64,000 nt of DNA from Takakia lepidozioides (taxonomy: Eukaryota; Streptophyta; Takakiopsida; Takakiales; Takakiaceae), in the NCBI GenBank assembly GCA_030704615.1, contig CM060731.1, positions 17,732,001-17,796,000 of the forward strand, written 5' to 3'. The notes under the pieces are model-generated. The model had not been told where the DNA came from. It saw only the letters and a list, made by a program, of their open reading frames with translations, and did not search any database. Below are positions 23,301 to 38,300 of the stretch, one piece after another. The translations under genes and the position numbers were made by a program. Position 1 is the first letter of the stretch; each line of letters starts with the position of its first letter.

Positions 23301-26300
23301 TACCAGCTGGAGGATGGCCAGTGAGGAATGCGGAGTCAACTTCCAGTGCTTTCACAGGAGTCAGCTTGGCACCAGCTGCCACAATCCATACATCAGCTTC
23401 TTGTGCTATTCAGAACATGGCTGAGAACTTGATAATTGGAGTGTGCATGGAGAGTGAAGAGGTATTGTTGAGCCTTGAGGACAGGAAAGTAGATGCAGGT
23501 GGATCTATGGTGATGAAGCCATCACCACCAGTTGCAGTGGGCAGGAAACATAGTTTGGAAGATTGTATTGCTTCCAAGCTGGTGGAGCACCAGGAGGCGA
23601 GGCTTGATAGTGAGGTAGAATCTTCCTGTTTTGTGATGTTGAAAGAATATCCGGCAACCAAGTCTGGTGTCCTATATCCCACTCTTGAAGTTGAGGAATC
23701 ACAACAGAACCCTACTGGGAGCAAGGATGTGGCCTCTAGACCAGAGTTTGCAGCATCAGACGTACAAACCATCACAACAGTTGAATGCTTGGCGAGGACA
23801 GTGGAGTCAATTTCCAATGCTTTCACAGGAGACAGCTTGGCACCAACTGCTACAACCCATACATCAGCTCCTTCTGCTATTCACGATGTGGCTGAGAACA
23901 TGATAGTTGGAGTGTGCATGGAGAGTGAAGAGGAATTGTTCAGCCTGGACGACAGGAAAGTAGACAACGGGTGTTGCGGTGGATACGAGTTGGAGGTTGC
24001 AGTTTCTGTAAGTGGTGGTGGATCTATATTGATGCAGCCATCACCACCCAATGCACTGGAAGATGACATTGATGTGAAGCTGGTGGAGCACCAGGAGAGG
24101 AGACATGAAAGTGAGTTAGAATCTTCTTGCTTTGTAGTGGTCAAAGAGTCTCCCACAACCAAGGCTGGTGTCCCAGATTGCACTCTTGATGTTGAGGAAC
24201 AACAACAGAACCCTACTGAGAACAAGGATGTGACTTCCTCTGGAGCAGTGCTTACTGTATCAGACGTGCCCACCCTCCCGGCAGTTGAATGCTCGGCGGG
24301 GACACTTGAGTCAGTAACTGCCACAACCGCTTGTAAATCAGCTTCTTCCTTTCTACAGAAAACGCCAGAGATCCTAGAAATTGGATTGCATAATGCGGCT
24401 ACAGATTTAGAAGCAGAGATGTCACTTGTCAGCACAGGATTGGAGACCGAATGGGCTGCTGTCAGATCCACAGACATAGAGAACCTGGGGCATGTTGAGA
24501 AAGCTGAGACGAGGGAAAGGTTGGGCATGGCAAAGGACACTACAGTCCTAGCTAGTACTGACAAAATGCTGACTGAGGTGGCTCTTTCATGGGCCACATC
24601 CCAGATTATGGAGGGATTAGAAGGCGAGCTGGGGAACCTTGGGGTTCTGAAGAGAGAAGAGAAAGGAGTGTTGGGCTTGCAGAGAAGGAATATAGAAGGT
24701 CAGCGTTGTGGTCAAGAGGCTGCTGGTGTTGGTGAATCGATGTTGTTGAACCCATTACTGCAAGCTACTGTTGACAGCCAACATAGTCTGGAGGATGATG
24801 GTGCTATGCAACTGGTTCATCTAGAGGATAAAGGAGAGGACAGGCAGTTACAATCCCCAACTACTTGCATGGTCCAAGGGCCACCCATTCCTAAGGCCAG
24901 TGTACCAGGTACCACTGTGGAAGATGAGCAACTGCATCATAGGTCTACTGAGACTTTACCGATTCATGCAGCATCAGCAGTACAGTCCTTGCCAGCTGGA
25001 GGGTGGCCGGTGAGGACAGCGGAGTCAACTTCCAATGCTTCCACAGGAGTCAGCTTGGCACCAGCTGCCACAATCCATACATCAGCTTCTTGTGCTATTC
25101 AGAACATGGCTGAAAACTTAATATTTGGAGTGTGCATGGAGAGTGAAGAGGAATTGTTGAGCCTAGAGGATAGGAAAGAAGACGCAGGGTGTCTTGGTGC
25201 AGAGGAGTTTAAGGTTGCAGTTTCTGTTAGTGGTGGTGGATCTATAGTGACTATAGATCCACCACTACCAGTTGCAGTGGGCAGGAAACATAGTTTGGAA
25301 GATCGTATTGTTTCCAAGCTGGTGGAGCACCAGGAGACGAGGCTTGATAGTGAGGTAGAATCTTCCTGTTTTGTGACATTGAAAGAATCTCCGGCAACCA
25401 AGTCTGATGTCCTATATCCCACTCTTGAAGTTAAGGAATCACAACAGAGCCCTACTGAGAGCAAGGATGTGGCCTCCTCTGGACCAGAGTTTGCAGCATC
25501 AGACGTACAAACCATCACAACAGTTGAATGCTTGGCGAGAACAGTGGAGTCAACTTCCAATGCTTTCACGGCACCAACTGCCACAACCCATACATCAGCT
25601 TCTTCTGCTAATCACAATGTGGCTGAGAACATGAGAGTTGGAGTGTGCATGGAAAGTGAAGAGGTATCGTTGGGCCTCGAGGATAGGAAAGTAGAGGTCG
25701 CGTGTCTTGGTGCAGAGGAGTTTGAGGTTGCAGTTTCTGTTAGTGGTGGGGGATCTATGGTGATGAAGCCATCACCACTCGTTGCAGTGGACAGGAACCA
25801 TAGTTTGGAAGATGACAGTGCTTCCAGGCTGGTGGAGCACCAGGAGAGGAGGCATGAAACTGAGGTAGAATCGTCCTGTTTTGTGATGTTGGAAGAATCT
25901 CCGACAACCAAGTCTGGTGTCCTATATCCCACTCTTGAAGTTGAGGAATCACAACAGAACCCTACTGGGAGCAAGGATGTGGCCTCCTCTAGACCAGAGT
26001 TTTCAGCATCAGACGTACAAACCATCACAACAGTTGAATGCTTGGCGAGGACAGTGGAGTCAACTTCCAATGCTTTCACAGGAGAGAGCTTGGCACCAAC
26101 TGCCACAACCCATACATCAGCTTCTTCTGCTAATCACAATGTGGCTGAGAACATGATAGTTGGAGTGTGCATGGAGAGTGAAGAGGTATCGTTGAGCGTG
26201 GAGGACAGAAAAGTAGACAGCGGGTGTTGTGGTGGACATGAGTCGGAGGTTGCAGTTTCTGTAAGTGGTGGTGAATCTATAGTGATGCAGCCATCACCTC

Positions 26301-29300
26301 CCAATGCACTGGACAGGCAACATAATTTGGAAGATGACATTGATTTGAAGCTGGTTGAGCACCAGGAAAGGAGGCATGAAAGTGAGTTAGAATCTTCTTG
26401 TTTTGTGGTAGTCAAAGAGTCTCCCACAACCAAGGCTGGTGTCCCAGATTGCACTCTTGATGTTGAGGAACAACAACAGAACCCTACTCAGAGCAAGGAT
26501 GTGGCTTCCTCTGGAGCAGTGCTTATGGTGTCAGACGTACCTACCCTCCCGGCAGTTGAAGGCTGGGCGGGGACACTTGAGTCAGCAACTGCCACAGCCG
26601 CTTGTAAATCAGCTTCTTCGTTTTTAAAGAAAATGCCAGAGATCCTAGAAATTGGATTAATTAATGTGGCTACAGGTTTAGAAGCAGAGATGTCAATTGT
26701 CAGCACAGGATCGGAGGCCAAATGGGCTCCTGTCAGATCCACAGACAAAGAGAACCTGGGGCATGTTGAGACAGCTGAGACAAGAGAAAGTTTGTTCATG
26801 GCAAAAGAGACTACAATCGTAGCTAGTACTGACAAAATGCTGACTGAGGTAGCTCTTTCATGGGCCGCATCTCAGATTCTGGAGGGATTAGAAGGCGAGC
26901 TGGGGAACCTTGGGGTTCTGAAGAGAGAAGAGAAAGGAGTGTTGGGCTTGCAGAGAAGGAATATAGAAGGTCAGCGTTGTGGTCAAGAGGCTGCTGGTGT
27001 TGGTGAATCGATGTTGTTGAACGCATTACTGCAAGCTACTGTTGACAGCCAACATAGTCTGGCGGATGATGGTGCCATGCAACTGGTTCATCAAGAGGAT
27101 AAAGGAGAGGACAGGAAGTTACAATCCCCAACTACTTGCATGGTCCAAGGGCCACCCATTCCTACGGCCAGTGCACCAGGTACCACTGTGGAAGATGAGA
27201 GACTGCAACACAGGCATACTAGAACCAAGGATTTGTTGTCTTCTTTGCCGATTCTTGCAGCATCCAGAGTACAGTCCTTACCAGCTGGAGGATGGCCGTT
27301 GAGGACAGCAGAGTCAACTTCCAGTGCTTTCACAGGAGCCAGCTTGGCACCAGTTGCCACAATCCATACATCAGCTTCTTGTGCTATTCCGAACATGGCT
27401 GAGAACTTAATAATTGAAGTGTGCATGGAGAGTGAAGAGGTATTGTTGAGCCTTGAGGACAGGAAAGTAGATGCAGGGTGTCTTGGTGCAGAGGAGTTTG
27501 AGGATGGAGTTTCTGTTAGTGGTGGTGGATCTATGGTGATGAAGCCATCATCGCCAGTTGCAGTGGACAGGAAGCATAGTTTGGAAGATCATATTGATTC
27601 CAAGCTGGTGGAGCACCAGGAGAGGAGGCATGATAGTGAGCGAGAATCTTCCTGTTGTGTAATGTTGAAAGAATCTCCAACAGCCAAGTCTGGTGTCCCA
27701 TATCCCACTCTTGAAGTAGAGGAATCACAACAGAACCCTACTGAGAGCAAGAGTGTGGCTTCCCCTGGACCAGTGTTTGCGGCATCAGACATACTAACCC
27801 TCACAACAGTTGAATGCTTGGCGAGGACAGTGGAGTCAACTGCCAATGCTTTCACAGGAGACGGCTTGGCACCAACTGCCACAACCCACACATCAACTTC
27901 TTTGGCTATTCACATTGTGGCCGAGAACATGATGGTTGGAGTGTGCATGGAGAGTGAAGAGGTATCGTTGGGCCTCGAGGACAGGAAAGTAGACGTCGGG
28001 TGTCTTGGTGCAGAGGAGTTTGAGGTTGCAGTTTCTGTAATTGGTGGTCAATCTATGGTGATGAAGCCATCATCACCAGGTCCAGTGGACAGGAAACAAT
28101 ATAGTTTGGATGATGATATTGCTTCCAAGCTAGTGGAGCACCAGGAGAGGAGGCATGAAAGTGAGTTAGAATCTTCTTGTTTTGTGGTGGTCAAAGAGTC
28201 TCCCACAACCAAGGCTGGTGTCCCAGATTTCACTCCTGATGTTGAGGAAGAACAACAGAACCCTACTGAGAGCAAGGGTGTGGCTTCCTTTGGAGCAGTG
28301 CTTACGGTGTCAGACGTAGCTACCCTCCCGGCAGTTGAATGCTCGGTGGGGACACTTGAGTCACCAACTGCCACAATGGATTGTAAATCAGCTTCTCCCT
28401 TTCTACAGAAAATGCCAGAGAACCTAGCAATTGGATTGCATAATGCAACTACAGGTTTAGGATCAGAGATGTCATTTGTCAGCACAGGATTGGAGGCCAA
28501 ATGGACTGCTGTCAGATCCACAGACAAAGAGAATCTGGGGCAACTTGAGAAGGCTGAGATGGGGGAGAGGATGGGGATGGCAAAAGAGACTACAGTCATA
28601 GTTAGTCATGACAAGATGTTGACCGAGGCGGCTCTTTCATGGGCCACATCCCAAATTCTGGATGGACTAGAAGGTGAGCTTGGAAATCCAGGGATGCTGA
28701 AGAGAGAAGAAAATGGATTGTTGAGCTTGGAGAGAAGGAAAATAGAAGGTCAGCCTTGTGGTCACGAGGATTTGGAGCTTGAAGTTTCTGCTGGTGTTGG
28801 TGAATTGGTGTTGTTGAACCCATTACTGCAAGCTACTGTTGACAGCCAACATAGTCTGGAGGATGATGATGCCATGCAACTGGTTTATAATCAAGAGGAG
28901 AAAGGAGAGGACAGGAAGTTACAATCTTCAATTACTTGCATGGTCCAAGGGCCACCCATTCATAAGGCCAGTGGTACCACTTTGGAAGCTGAGAATTTTC
29001 ATAGGCCTATGGAGAGCGAGGATTTGTTGTCTAATTCTTTACTGGCTCTCGCACCATCGGTAGTACCGACCCTACCAGCTGGAGGATGGCCGGTGAGGAC
29101 AGTGGAGTCAACTTCCGGTGTTTTCACAGGAATCAGGTTGGCACCAACTGCCACAACCCATACATCAGCTTCTTCTGCTATTCACATTGTGGCTGAGAAC
29201 TTAATACCTGGAGTGTGCATGGAGAGTGAAGAGGTATTGCTGGGCCTGGAGGACAGGAAAGTAGGGGCAGGGTGTCTTGGTCCAGAGGAGTTTGAGATTG

Positions 29301-32300
29301 GAGTTTCTATTAGTGGTGGTGGATCTATGGTGATGAAGCCATCACCACCAGTTGCAGTGGACAGGAAGCATAGTTTGGAAGATCTTATTGCTTCCAAGCT
29401 GGTGGAGCACCAGGACAAGAGGCAGGAAACTGAGCTAGAATCTTCCTGTTCTGTGATGTTGAAAGAATCTCAGACAACCAAGTCTGGTGTCCCTGCATGT
29501 TCCACTCTTGAAGTTGAGGAATCACAACAGAGCCCTACTGAGAGCAAGAATGTGGCTTCCCCTGTACCAGTGTTTGCGGCATCAGACGTACTAACCCTCA
29601 CATGCTTGGCGAGGACAGTGGAGTCAACTTCCAATGCTTTCACAGGAGACAGCATGGCACCAACTGCCACAACCCATACCTCAGCTTCTTCTGCTTCTCA
29701 CAATGTGGTTGAGAACATGATAGTTGCAGTGTGCATGGAGAGTGAAGAGGTATCATTGGGCATGGAGGACAGCAAAGTAGAGGCAGGGTGTCGTGGTGGA
29801 GACGAGTTGGAGGTTGCAAGTTCTGGTAGTGGTGGTGGATCTATAGTGATGCAGCCCTCACCACCCGATGCAGTGGACAGGCAACATAATTTGGAAGATG
29901 ACATCGATGTCAAGCTGATCGAGCACCAGGAGAGGCGGCACGAAAGTGAGTTAGAATCTTCATTTTTTGTGATGTTCAAAGAGTCTCCCGCAACCAAGGC
30001 TGGTGTCCCAGATTTCTGTCTTGATGTTGAGGAACTACAACAGAACCCTACTGATAAAGAGACTACATTCCTAGCTACTAATGACAAGATGTTGACTGAG
30101 CTCGAATCTTCCTGTTCTGTGAGGTTGAAAGAATCTCCGGCAACCAAGTCTGGTGTCCTATATCCCACTCTTGAAGCTGAGGAATCACAACAGAGCCCTA
30201 CTGAGAGCAAGGATGTGGTTTCCTTTGGACCAGAGTGTGCGGCATCAGACGGACTAACCATCACAACAATTGAATGCTTGGCGAGACCAATAAAGTCAAC
30301 TGCCAATGCTTTCACAGGAGACGGCTTGGCACCAACTGCCACAACCCACACATCAACTTCTTTGGCTATTCACAATGTGGCTGAGAACATGATGGTTGGA
30401 GTGTGCATGGAGAGTGAAGAGGTATCGTTGGGCCTCGAGGACAGGAAAGTAGATGTCGGGTGTCTTGGTGCAGAGGAGTTTGAGGTTGCAGTTTCTGTAA
30501 TTGGTGGTCAATCCATGGTGATGAAGCCATCATCACCAGGCCCAGTGGACAGGAAACAATATAGTTTGGATGATGATATTGCTTCCAAGCTAGTGGAGCA
30601 CCAGGAGAGGAGGCATGAAAGTGAGTTAGAATCTTCTTGTTTTGTGGTGGTCGAAGAGTCTCCCCCAACCAAGGCTGGTGTCCCAGATTTCACTCCTGAT
30701 GTTGAGGAAGAACAACAGACCTCTACTGAGAGCAAGGGCGTGGCTTCCTCTGTAGCAGTGCTTGCAGTGTCAGACGTACCTAGGACCCTCCCGGCAGTTG
30801 AATGCTCGGTGGGGACACTTGAGTCACCAACTGCCACAGCGGCTTGTAAACCAGCTACAGGTTTAGAAGCAGAGATGTCACTTGTCAGCACAGGATCGGA
30901 GGCCAAATTGGTTGCCGTCAGATCCACAGACAACGAGAACCCGGGGCACGTTGAGAAGGCTGAGACGGGGGAAAGGCTGGGCATGGCCAAAGAGACTACA
31001 GTCGTAGCTAGTAATGACACGATGCTGACTGAGGTAGCTCTTTCATGGGCCACATCCCAATTTCTGGAGGGATTAGAAGGCGAGCTTGGAAACCTACAGG
31101 TTCTGAAGAGAGAAGAAAGAGAAGTGTTGGGCTTGGAGAGGAGTATAGAAGGTCAGCCTTGTGGTCAAGAGAAGTTGGAGCTTGAAGTTTGTGCTGGTGT
31201 TGGAGAATCTATGGTGATGAATCCATCACTACAAGCTACTGTTGATAGCCACCGTAGGCTGGAGGATGATGGTGTCAAGCAATTGGTTAATCAAGAGGAG
31301 AAAGGAGAGGACAGGAAGTTACAATCCTCAATTACTTTCTTGCAGGTCCAAGGGCCTCCCATTCATAATGCCAGTGCACCAGGTACCACTTTGGAAGCTG
31401 AGAAATTGCACAGTAGCAAAGAGTTGTTGTGTTCATTACCAGTTTTTGCACCATCAGTAATAGCGACCCTACCAGCTGGATTATGTCTGGTAAGGACAGT
31501 GGAGTCAACTTCCAGTGCTTTCACAGGAGTTAGCTTGCCACCAACTGCCACAATTCATACATTAGCTTCTTCTGCTATTCACAATGTGGCTGAGAACTTA
31601 ATAACTGGAGTGTGCATGGAGAGTGAAGAGGTATTGGTGGACCTGGAGGACAGGAAAGTAGAGGTAGGGTGTCTTGGTGCAGAAGAGTTTGAGGTTGCAG
31701 TTTCTGTTACTGGTGGTAGATCTATATTGATCAAGCCATCACCACCACTTGCAGGTGACAGGCAACAGGGTTTGGAAGATGAGATTGGATTGAAGCAGGT
31801 TGAGCACCAGAAGAGGAGGCTTGAAAGTGAGTTAGAATCTTCATGTTTTGTGGTGGTCAACGAGTCTCCCACAACCAAGGCTGGTGTCCCAGATTTCACT
31901 CCTGAAGTCAAGGAATTACAACACAACTCTCCTGATAGCAAGGAGGTTGCTTCTTTTGGACTCAATGTTCTTGCGGTAGCAGACATAGCAACCCTCCCGG
32001 CAGTTGAATCCTCGGTAAGGACAGTTGAGTCAACTTCTTATCAATTCACAGGAGACAGATTGGCACAACCAGCCACAACAGCTCTTAAATCAGCTTCTTC
32101 GTTTGTACAGAAAATGCCAGAGAACCTAGCACTTGGATTGCATGATGCAGCTGTAGTGTTAGAAACAGCAATGTCACTTGTCAGCACAGGATTGGAGGAC
32201 AAAGGGGCTGCTGTCAAAGTCGCAGATAAACTGCTTGCTGACTTGGCACGGGAGGTAGGGGATAACTCGGGCTTGAAGACAGAGCCTACAGTCCCAGCTA

Positions 32301-35300
32301 GTAATGGGACACGGCCAGTGACTCATGCCACTGAAATGCTTCCCTCAGACACCTCTCAGATTGGACAGGAAGTTGTTGGTAGTGAAATGACGGCAATGAA
32401 GAGAGAGAAGGAAGCAGCCTTGGTGTTGGAAGAGAGCAAAGTAGCAGATGGGCCTTGTGGTCACAGGGAGGTTGGTGGTGGTGGTGAATCTGTGGTGATG
32501 AGGGTATCTTTGGCAGTTGGAGTGGAGAGGCAACAGAGTGTGAAGGATGATGGTGTTATAAGTCTGGTTGACCAACAGGATAGGACAAAGAGAAGGGAAC
32601 TAGAATCTTCACTTTGTATCGTGGTCCAAGAGTCTCCCACATCCAAGGCCAGTGCACCAGCAGACATGGCTCAGTTTGCGGATAATGTTGTGAGTTGTAA
32701 GGTTGGCAAGAGGCAGAGAGAGGCACTGGAGATAGGGGGTAACTTGGGGTTGGAAGTAGAGCCTACAGTCCTAGCTAGTAATGAGACGCTAGTGACACAT
32801 GTCAGTGAGATACTTCCCTCAGACACCTCTGAGATTGGACATGAAGTTATTTGTGAAGTAAAGGCTGAAACTGTGGTGATGAAGAGATATCTGCCAGTTG
32901 GAGTATGCAGGCAACATAGTATGGAGGATGAGGGCGTCATGAATGTGGTCCACCAACAGGATAGGAGAGAGGCAAGGGAATTAGAATCGTCAGTTTGTAT
33001 CGAGGTCCAACAGTCTCCAACATCCAAAGCCAGTGCCCCAGCAGACATGGTTCAGTTTGTGGATAATGTTGTGAAGTGCAGGCCTAGCACAAGGCAAAGA
33101 GAGGCACTGGAGACAGAGTCAAACTTGGGATTGGAAGCAGAGCCTGCAGTCCCATCTAGTGATGAGAAACTGGTGAGTCATACAGCTCAAATACTTCCCT
33201 TGGACACCTCTCAGATTGGACAGGAAGTTATTAGTAGTGAAGTGACAGCAATAAAGAAGGGTCTTGAAGGGAGCAAAGTAGCAGATGAGCTTTGTTGTCA
33301 CGGGATGGTTGGCGATGGTGGTGAATCCGTGGTGATGAAGATTTCTCTGCCAGTTGGAGAGAGTCAACATAGTCTGGAGGATGAGGGGGTCATGAATTCC
33401 GTCAACCAGCAGGAGAAGAGAGAGTCAATGGAATTAGAATCTTCACTATCTATCAAGGTCCAACAGTCTCCCACATCCGAGGTCAGTGCACCAGCAGACA
33501 TGGCGGATAATGTTGTGAGTTGTAGGCCTGGCAAGAGGCATAGAGAGGCTCTGGAAACAGGGGAAAACCTGGGCTTGGAGGCAACGCCTGCAGTCCCAGC
33601 TAGTGACGACAAACTAGTGAATTGTGGCACTGAAATACTTCCTCTCGACACCTGTCAGATTGGACAGGAAGTTATTTGTAGTGAAGTGACGGTAATGAAG
33701 AGAGAGAAGGAAGCAGCCTTGGGTCTGGAAGAAAACAAAGTAGAAGATGGGCCTTGTGTTCGTGGGGGGGTTGGTGATGGTGGTGAATCTGTGGTGATGA
33801 AGATATCTCTGCCAGCTGGAGTGGAGAGGCAACATAGTCTGGAGGATGAGGGGGTTATGTGTCAGGTCGACCAACAGGAGATGAGAGGGACAAGGGAATC
33901 TGAATCTTCACTTTGTATTAGAGTCCAAGAGTCTCCCACATCCAAGGCCAGTGCACCAGCAGTCATGGCTCTTTTTGCCGATAACGTTGCTAGTTGCAGG
34001 CTTGGCAAGAGGCAGAGAGAAGGACTGGAGATACGGGAAAACTTGGGCTTGGTGGCAGAGCCTGCAGTCCCAGCTAGTGACGAGAAACTAGTGACTCATG
34101 CCATACCTCCCTTGGATACCTCTCATATTGGACAGGAAGTTATGAGTAGTCAAGTGACGGCAATGAAGAGAGAGAAGGAACTAGCCTTGGGTCTGGAAGA
34201 GATCAGCAAAGTAGAAGATGGGCCTTGTTGTCTTGGTGGGGTTGGTGATGTTGGTGGATCTGTGTTGGTGCTATCTGTGCAGGTGGGAGTGGAGAGGCAA
34301 TCTAGTCTGGAGGATGATGGCATTATGAGTCTTGTGGTCGACCAACATGAGAGGAGAGAGTCAAGAGAATTAGAATCCTCACTCTCTATCATGGTCCAAG
34401 AGTCTCCCACATCCAAGGCCAGTGCAACAGCAGACATGGGTCAGTTTGCGGATGGTGTTGTGAGTTGCAGGCTTGCCAAGAGACTTAGAGAGGCCCTGGA
34501 GATAGGGACAAACTTGGGCTTGGAGGTGGAGCCTGCAGTCCAAGCTAGTGATGACAAACTAGTGACTAATGCCGCTGAAATACTTCCCCTGGAAACCTGT
34601 CAGATTGGACAAGAAGTTATTTGTAGTGAAGTGACTCCAATGAAAACAGACAAGAAAGCATCCTTGGGTCTGGAAGAGAGCCAAGTAGAAGATGGGCCTT
34701 ATGGTGGCGGGGAGGTTGGTGATGGCGGCGAATCTGTGGTGATGCAGCTGTCTCTGCCAGTTGGAGTGGAGAATCAACATAGTGTGCAAGATAAGGGGGT
34801 CACAAATCTGGTGGACCAACAGGAGAGGACAGAGACACGGGAATTAGAGTCCTCATGTTCTAACATGGTCCAACAGTCTCCCACATCCAAGGCCAGTGCA
34901 CCTGTAGACATGGCTCAGCTTGCGGATAATGTAGTGAGTTGCAGGTCTGGGAAGAGGCAGAGAGAGGCACTGGAGATAGGGGGTACCTTGGAAGCAGAGC
35001 CTACAGTCCGAACTAGTAATGGGAAAATAGTGACTCATGCCACTGAAATACTTCCCTTGGACAACTCTGAGATTGGACAGGAAATGATTTGTAGTGGAGT
35101 GATGGCAATGAAGAGAGAGAAGGAAGCATCATTGGGTCTGCAAGAGATCAAAGTACAAGATGGGCCTTGTAGTGGCGGGGAGGTTGGTGATGGTGGTGTC
35201 TCTCAGATTGGACAGGAAGTGATTTGTAGTGAAGTGACGGCAGTGAAGAGAGACATGGAAGCATCATTGGGTGTGGAAGAGAGCAAAGTAGAAGATGCGC

Positions 35301-38300
35301 CTTGTGGTCTTATGGAGGTTGATGACAGTGGTGAATCTGTGGTGATGAATATATCTCTGCTAGTTGGAGTGGAGAGGCATCATAGTCTGGAGGATGAGGG
35401 GGTCATGAATCTGGTCGACCAGCAGGAGAAGAGAGAGAGGAGGGAATTAGGCTTTTCACTTTCTAGCATGATCCAACAGTCTCCCACGTCCAAGGCCAGT
35501 GCACCAGCAGACATGGCTCAGTTTGCTGATAATCATGTGGTGAGTTGGAAACCTGGAAAGAGACAGAGAGAGGCAGTGGAGATAGTGGCAAACTTCGGCT
35601 TGGAGGCAAAGCATGCAGTCCCAGCTAGTAATACAGGGACACTAGTGACTCATGCCAATGAAATACCTCCCTCCGGCAACTGTCAGATTGGACAGGAATC
35701 GATTTGTAGTGAAGAGACGGCAATGAAGATAGAGATGAAAGCATCCTTGGTTGTGGAAGAGAGCAAAGTACAAGATGGGCTTGGTGGTCTCGGGAAGGTA
35801 CATGATGGTGGTGAAGCTGTGGTGATGAAGACTCTGCCAGTCGGAATGGACAGGCCACAAAGTCTAGAGGATGAGAGGGCCATGAATTTGGTCCACCAAC
35901 AGGATAGGAGAGAGATACCGGAATTAGAATCTGTACTTTGTATCAAGGTCCAAGAGTCTCCAACATCCAAGGCCAGCGCCCCAGCAGACACGGTTCAGTT
36001 TGTTGATAATGTGGTGAGTTGCAGGCCTGACAAGAGGCAGAGAGAGGCACTGGAGATAGGGGCAAACTTGGGCTTGGAGGCAGAGCCTACAGTCCCAGCT
36101 AGTAATCATGCCAGTGAAATATGTCATCCCTCGGACACCTCTCAGATTGGACAGGAAGTGATTTGTTGCGAAGTGACGCCAATGAAGAGAGAGAAGGAAG
36201 TATCCTTGGGTGTGGAAGAGAGCAAAGTACTAGATGGGCATTGTGGTGGCAGGGAGGTTGGTGGTGGTGGTGAATCTATGGTGATGAAGATATCTCTGCC
36301 AATTGGAGTGGAGAGGCATCATAGTCTGGAGGATGAGGGGGTCATGAATCCGGTCCACCAACAGGAGAGGATACAGGCATGGGAATTAGATTCTTCAATT
36401 TCTAACATTGTCCAACAGTCTCCCACATCCAAGGCCTGTGCACTAGGAGACATGGCTCAATATAATGTGGTGAGTTTGAGGCCTGGCAAGAGGCCGAGAG
36501 AGGCAGTGGAGATAGGGGCAAACTTGGGCTTGGAGGCAGAGCCTGCAGTCCTAGCTAGTTCTCAGAAGCTAGTCACTCATGCCACTGAAATACTTCCCTC
36601 GGACACCTGTCAGATTGGACAAGAAGTTTTCTGTGGTGAAGTGATGAAGAGAGAGGAGGAAGCAGCCTTGGGTCTGGAAGAGAGGAACGTAGAAGATGGG
36701 CCTTGTAATGGCAGGGAGGTTGGTGATGTTGGTGAATCTGTGGTGATGAACATATCAATTGCAGTTGAAGTGGAGAGGCATCATAGTCTGGTGAATGAGG
36801 GGGTCATAAATCTGGTCAACCAGGAGGAGAGAGGAGAGAGAAGGGAATTGCAATCATCACTTTCTGACTTGGTCCAACAGTCTACCACATCCAAGGACAG
36901 TGCACCAGCAGACTTGGCTGATGATGTGGTGAGTGGCAGGCCAGGCAAGAGGCAAAGAGAGGCACAGGAGATAGGGTTAAACTTGGGCTTGGAGGAAGAG
37001 TCTGCAGTCTCAGCTAGTAATGGGAAACTAGTGACTCATGCCACTGAAGCATTCCCCTTGGACACCTGTCAAATTGGACAGGAAGTAATTTGTAGTGAAG
37101 TCACGACAGTGAAGAGAGAGATGGAAGCATCCTTGTCATGTGTGGAACAGAGCAAAGTAGAAGATGGGCCTATTAGGGGCGGGGTGGTTGGTGATGGTGG
37201 TGAATCTGTGGTGATGAAGTTATCTGTGCCAGTTAGAATGGAGAGGCATCATAGTCTGGAGGTTGAGGGGTTCATGAATCTGGTCCACCAACAAGAGAGG
37301 AGAGAGACAAGGGAATTAGAAGCCTTAGAATCCTCACTTTCTAACGTAGTCCAACAGTCTCCCACACCCAAGGTCAATGCACCCGCAGGCCTGGCTCATT
37401 TAGCAGATAATGTTTCGAGTTGTAGGCCTTGCAAGAGGCAGAGAGAGGCTCTGGAGATTGGGGCAAACTTGGGCTTGGAAGTATCCCCAGCTAGTAATGG
37501 CACTTACGCCACTGAAATACTTCCCTTGGACACCTCTCAGATTAGACAGGAAGTTTGTAGTAGTGAAGTGACGGAGATGAAGAGAGAGAAGAAATCATCC
37601 TTGGGTGTGGAAGAGAGCAAAGTAGAAGATGGGCCTTGTGGTCGCAAGGAGGTTAGTGATGGTGGTGGACCTGTGGTGATGAAGCTATGTCTGCCAGTTG
37701 GAGTGGAGATGCAACAGGATGAGGGGGTCCTGAATCTGGTCAACAAGCAGGAGAGAAGGGAGTCAAGGGAGTTAGAATCTTCACTTTGTAACATGGTGCA
37801 ACAGTCTCCCATATCCAAGGCCAGTGTACCAGCAGACATGGCTCATTCTGCAGATAATGTTGTGAGTTGGAGGCCTGGCAAGAGGCAGAGAGAGGCAGTG
37901 GAGACAGGGGCAGATTGGGGCTTGGAGGCAGAACCTGTAGTCCAAGCTAGTGACGAGAAACTGGTGACTTATGCCGCGGAAATACTGCCCTTGGACATGT
38001 CTCTTGTGAGTTGTAGTAAAGTGACGGCAATGAAGAGAGAGAAGGAGACAGCCTTGGTTCTAGAAGAGAGCAAAGTAGACGATGGGCCCTGTGGTCACGG
38101 AGAGGTTGGTGATGCCAGTGATGCTGTGGTAACAAAGATATCTCTGCCACTTGGAGTGGAGTGGCAACATAGTGTGGAGCATGTGGGGGTCATGAATCTG
38201 GTCCACCAACAGGATAGAGAGACAATGGAATTAGAATCTTCACTTTCTACCATGGTCCAACAGTCTCCCACATCCAAGGCCAGTGCACCAGCAGCGGATA

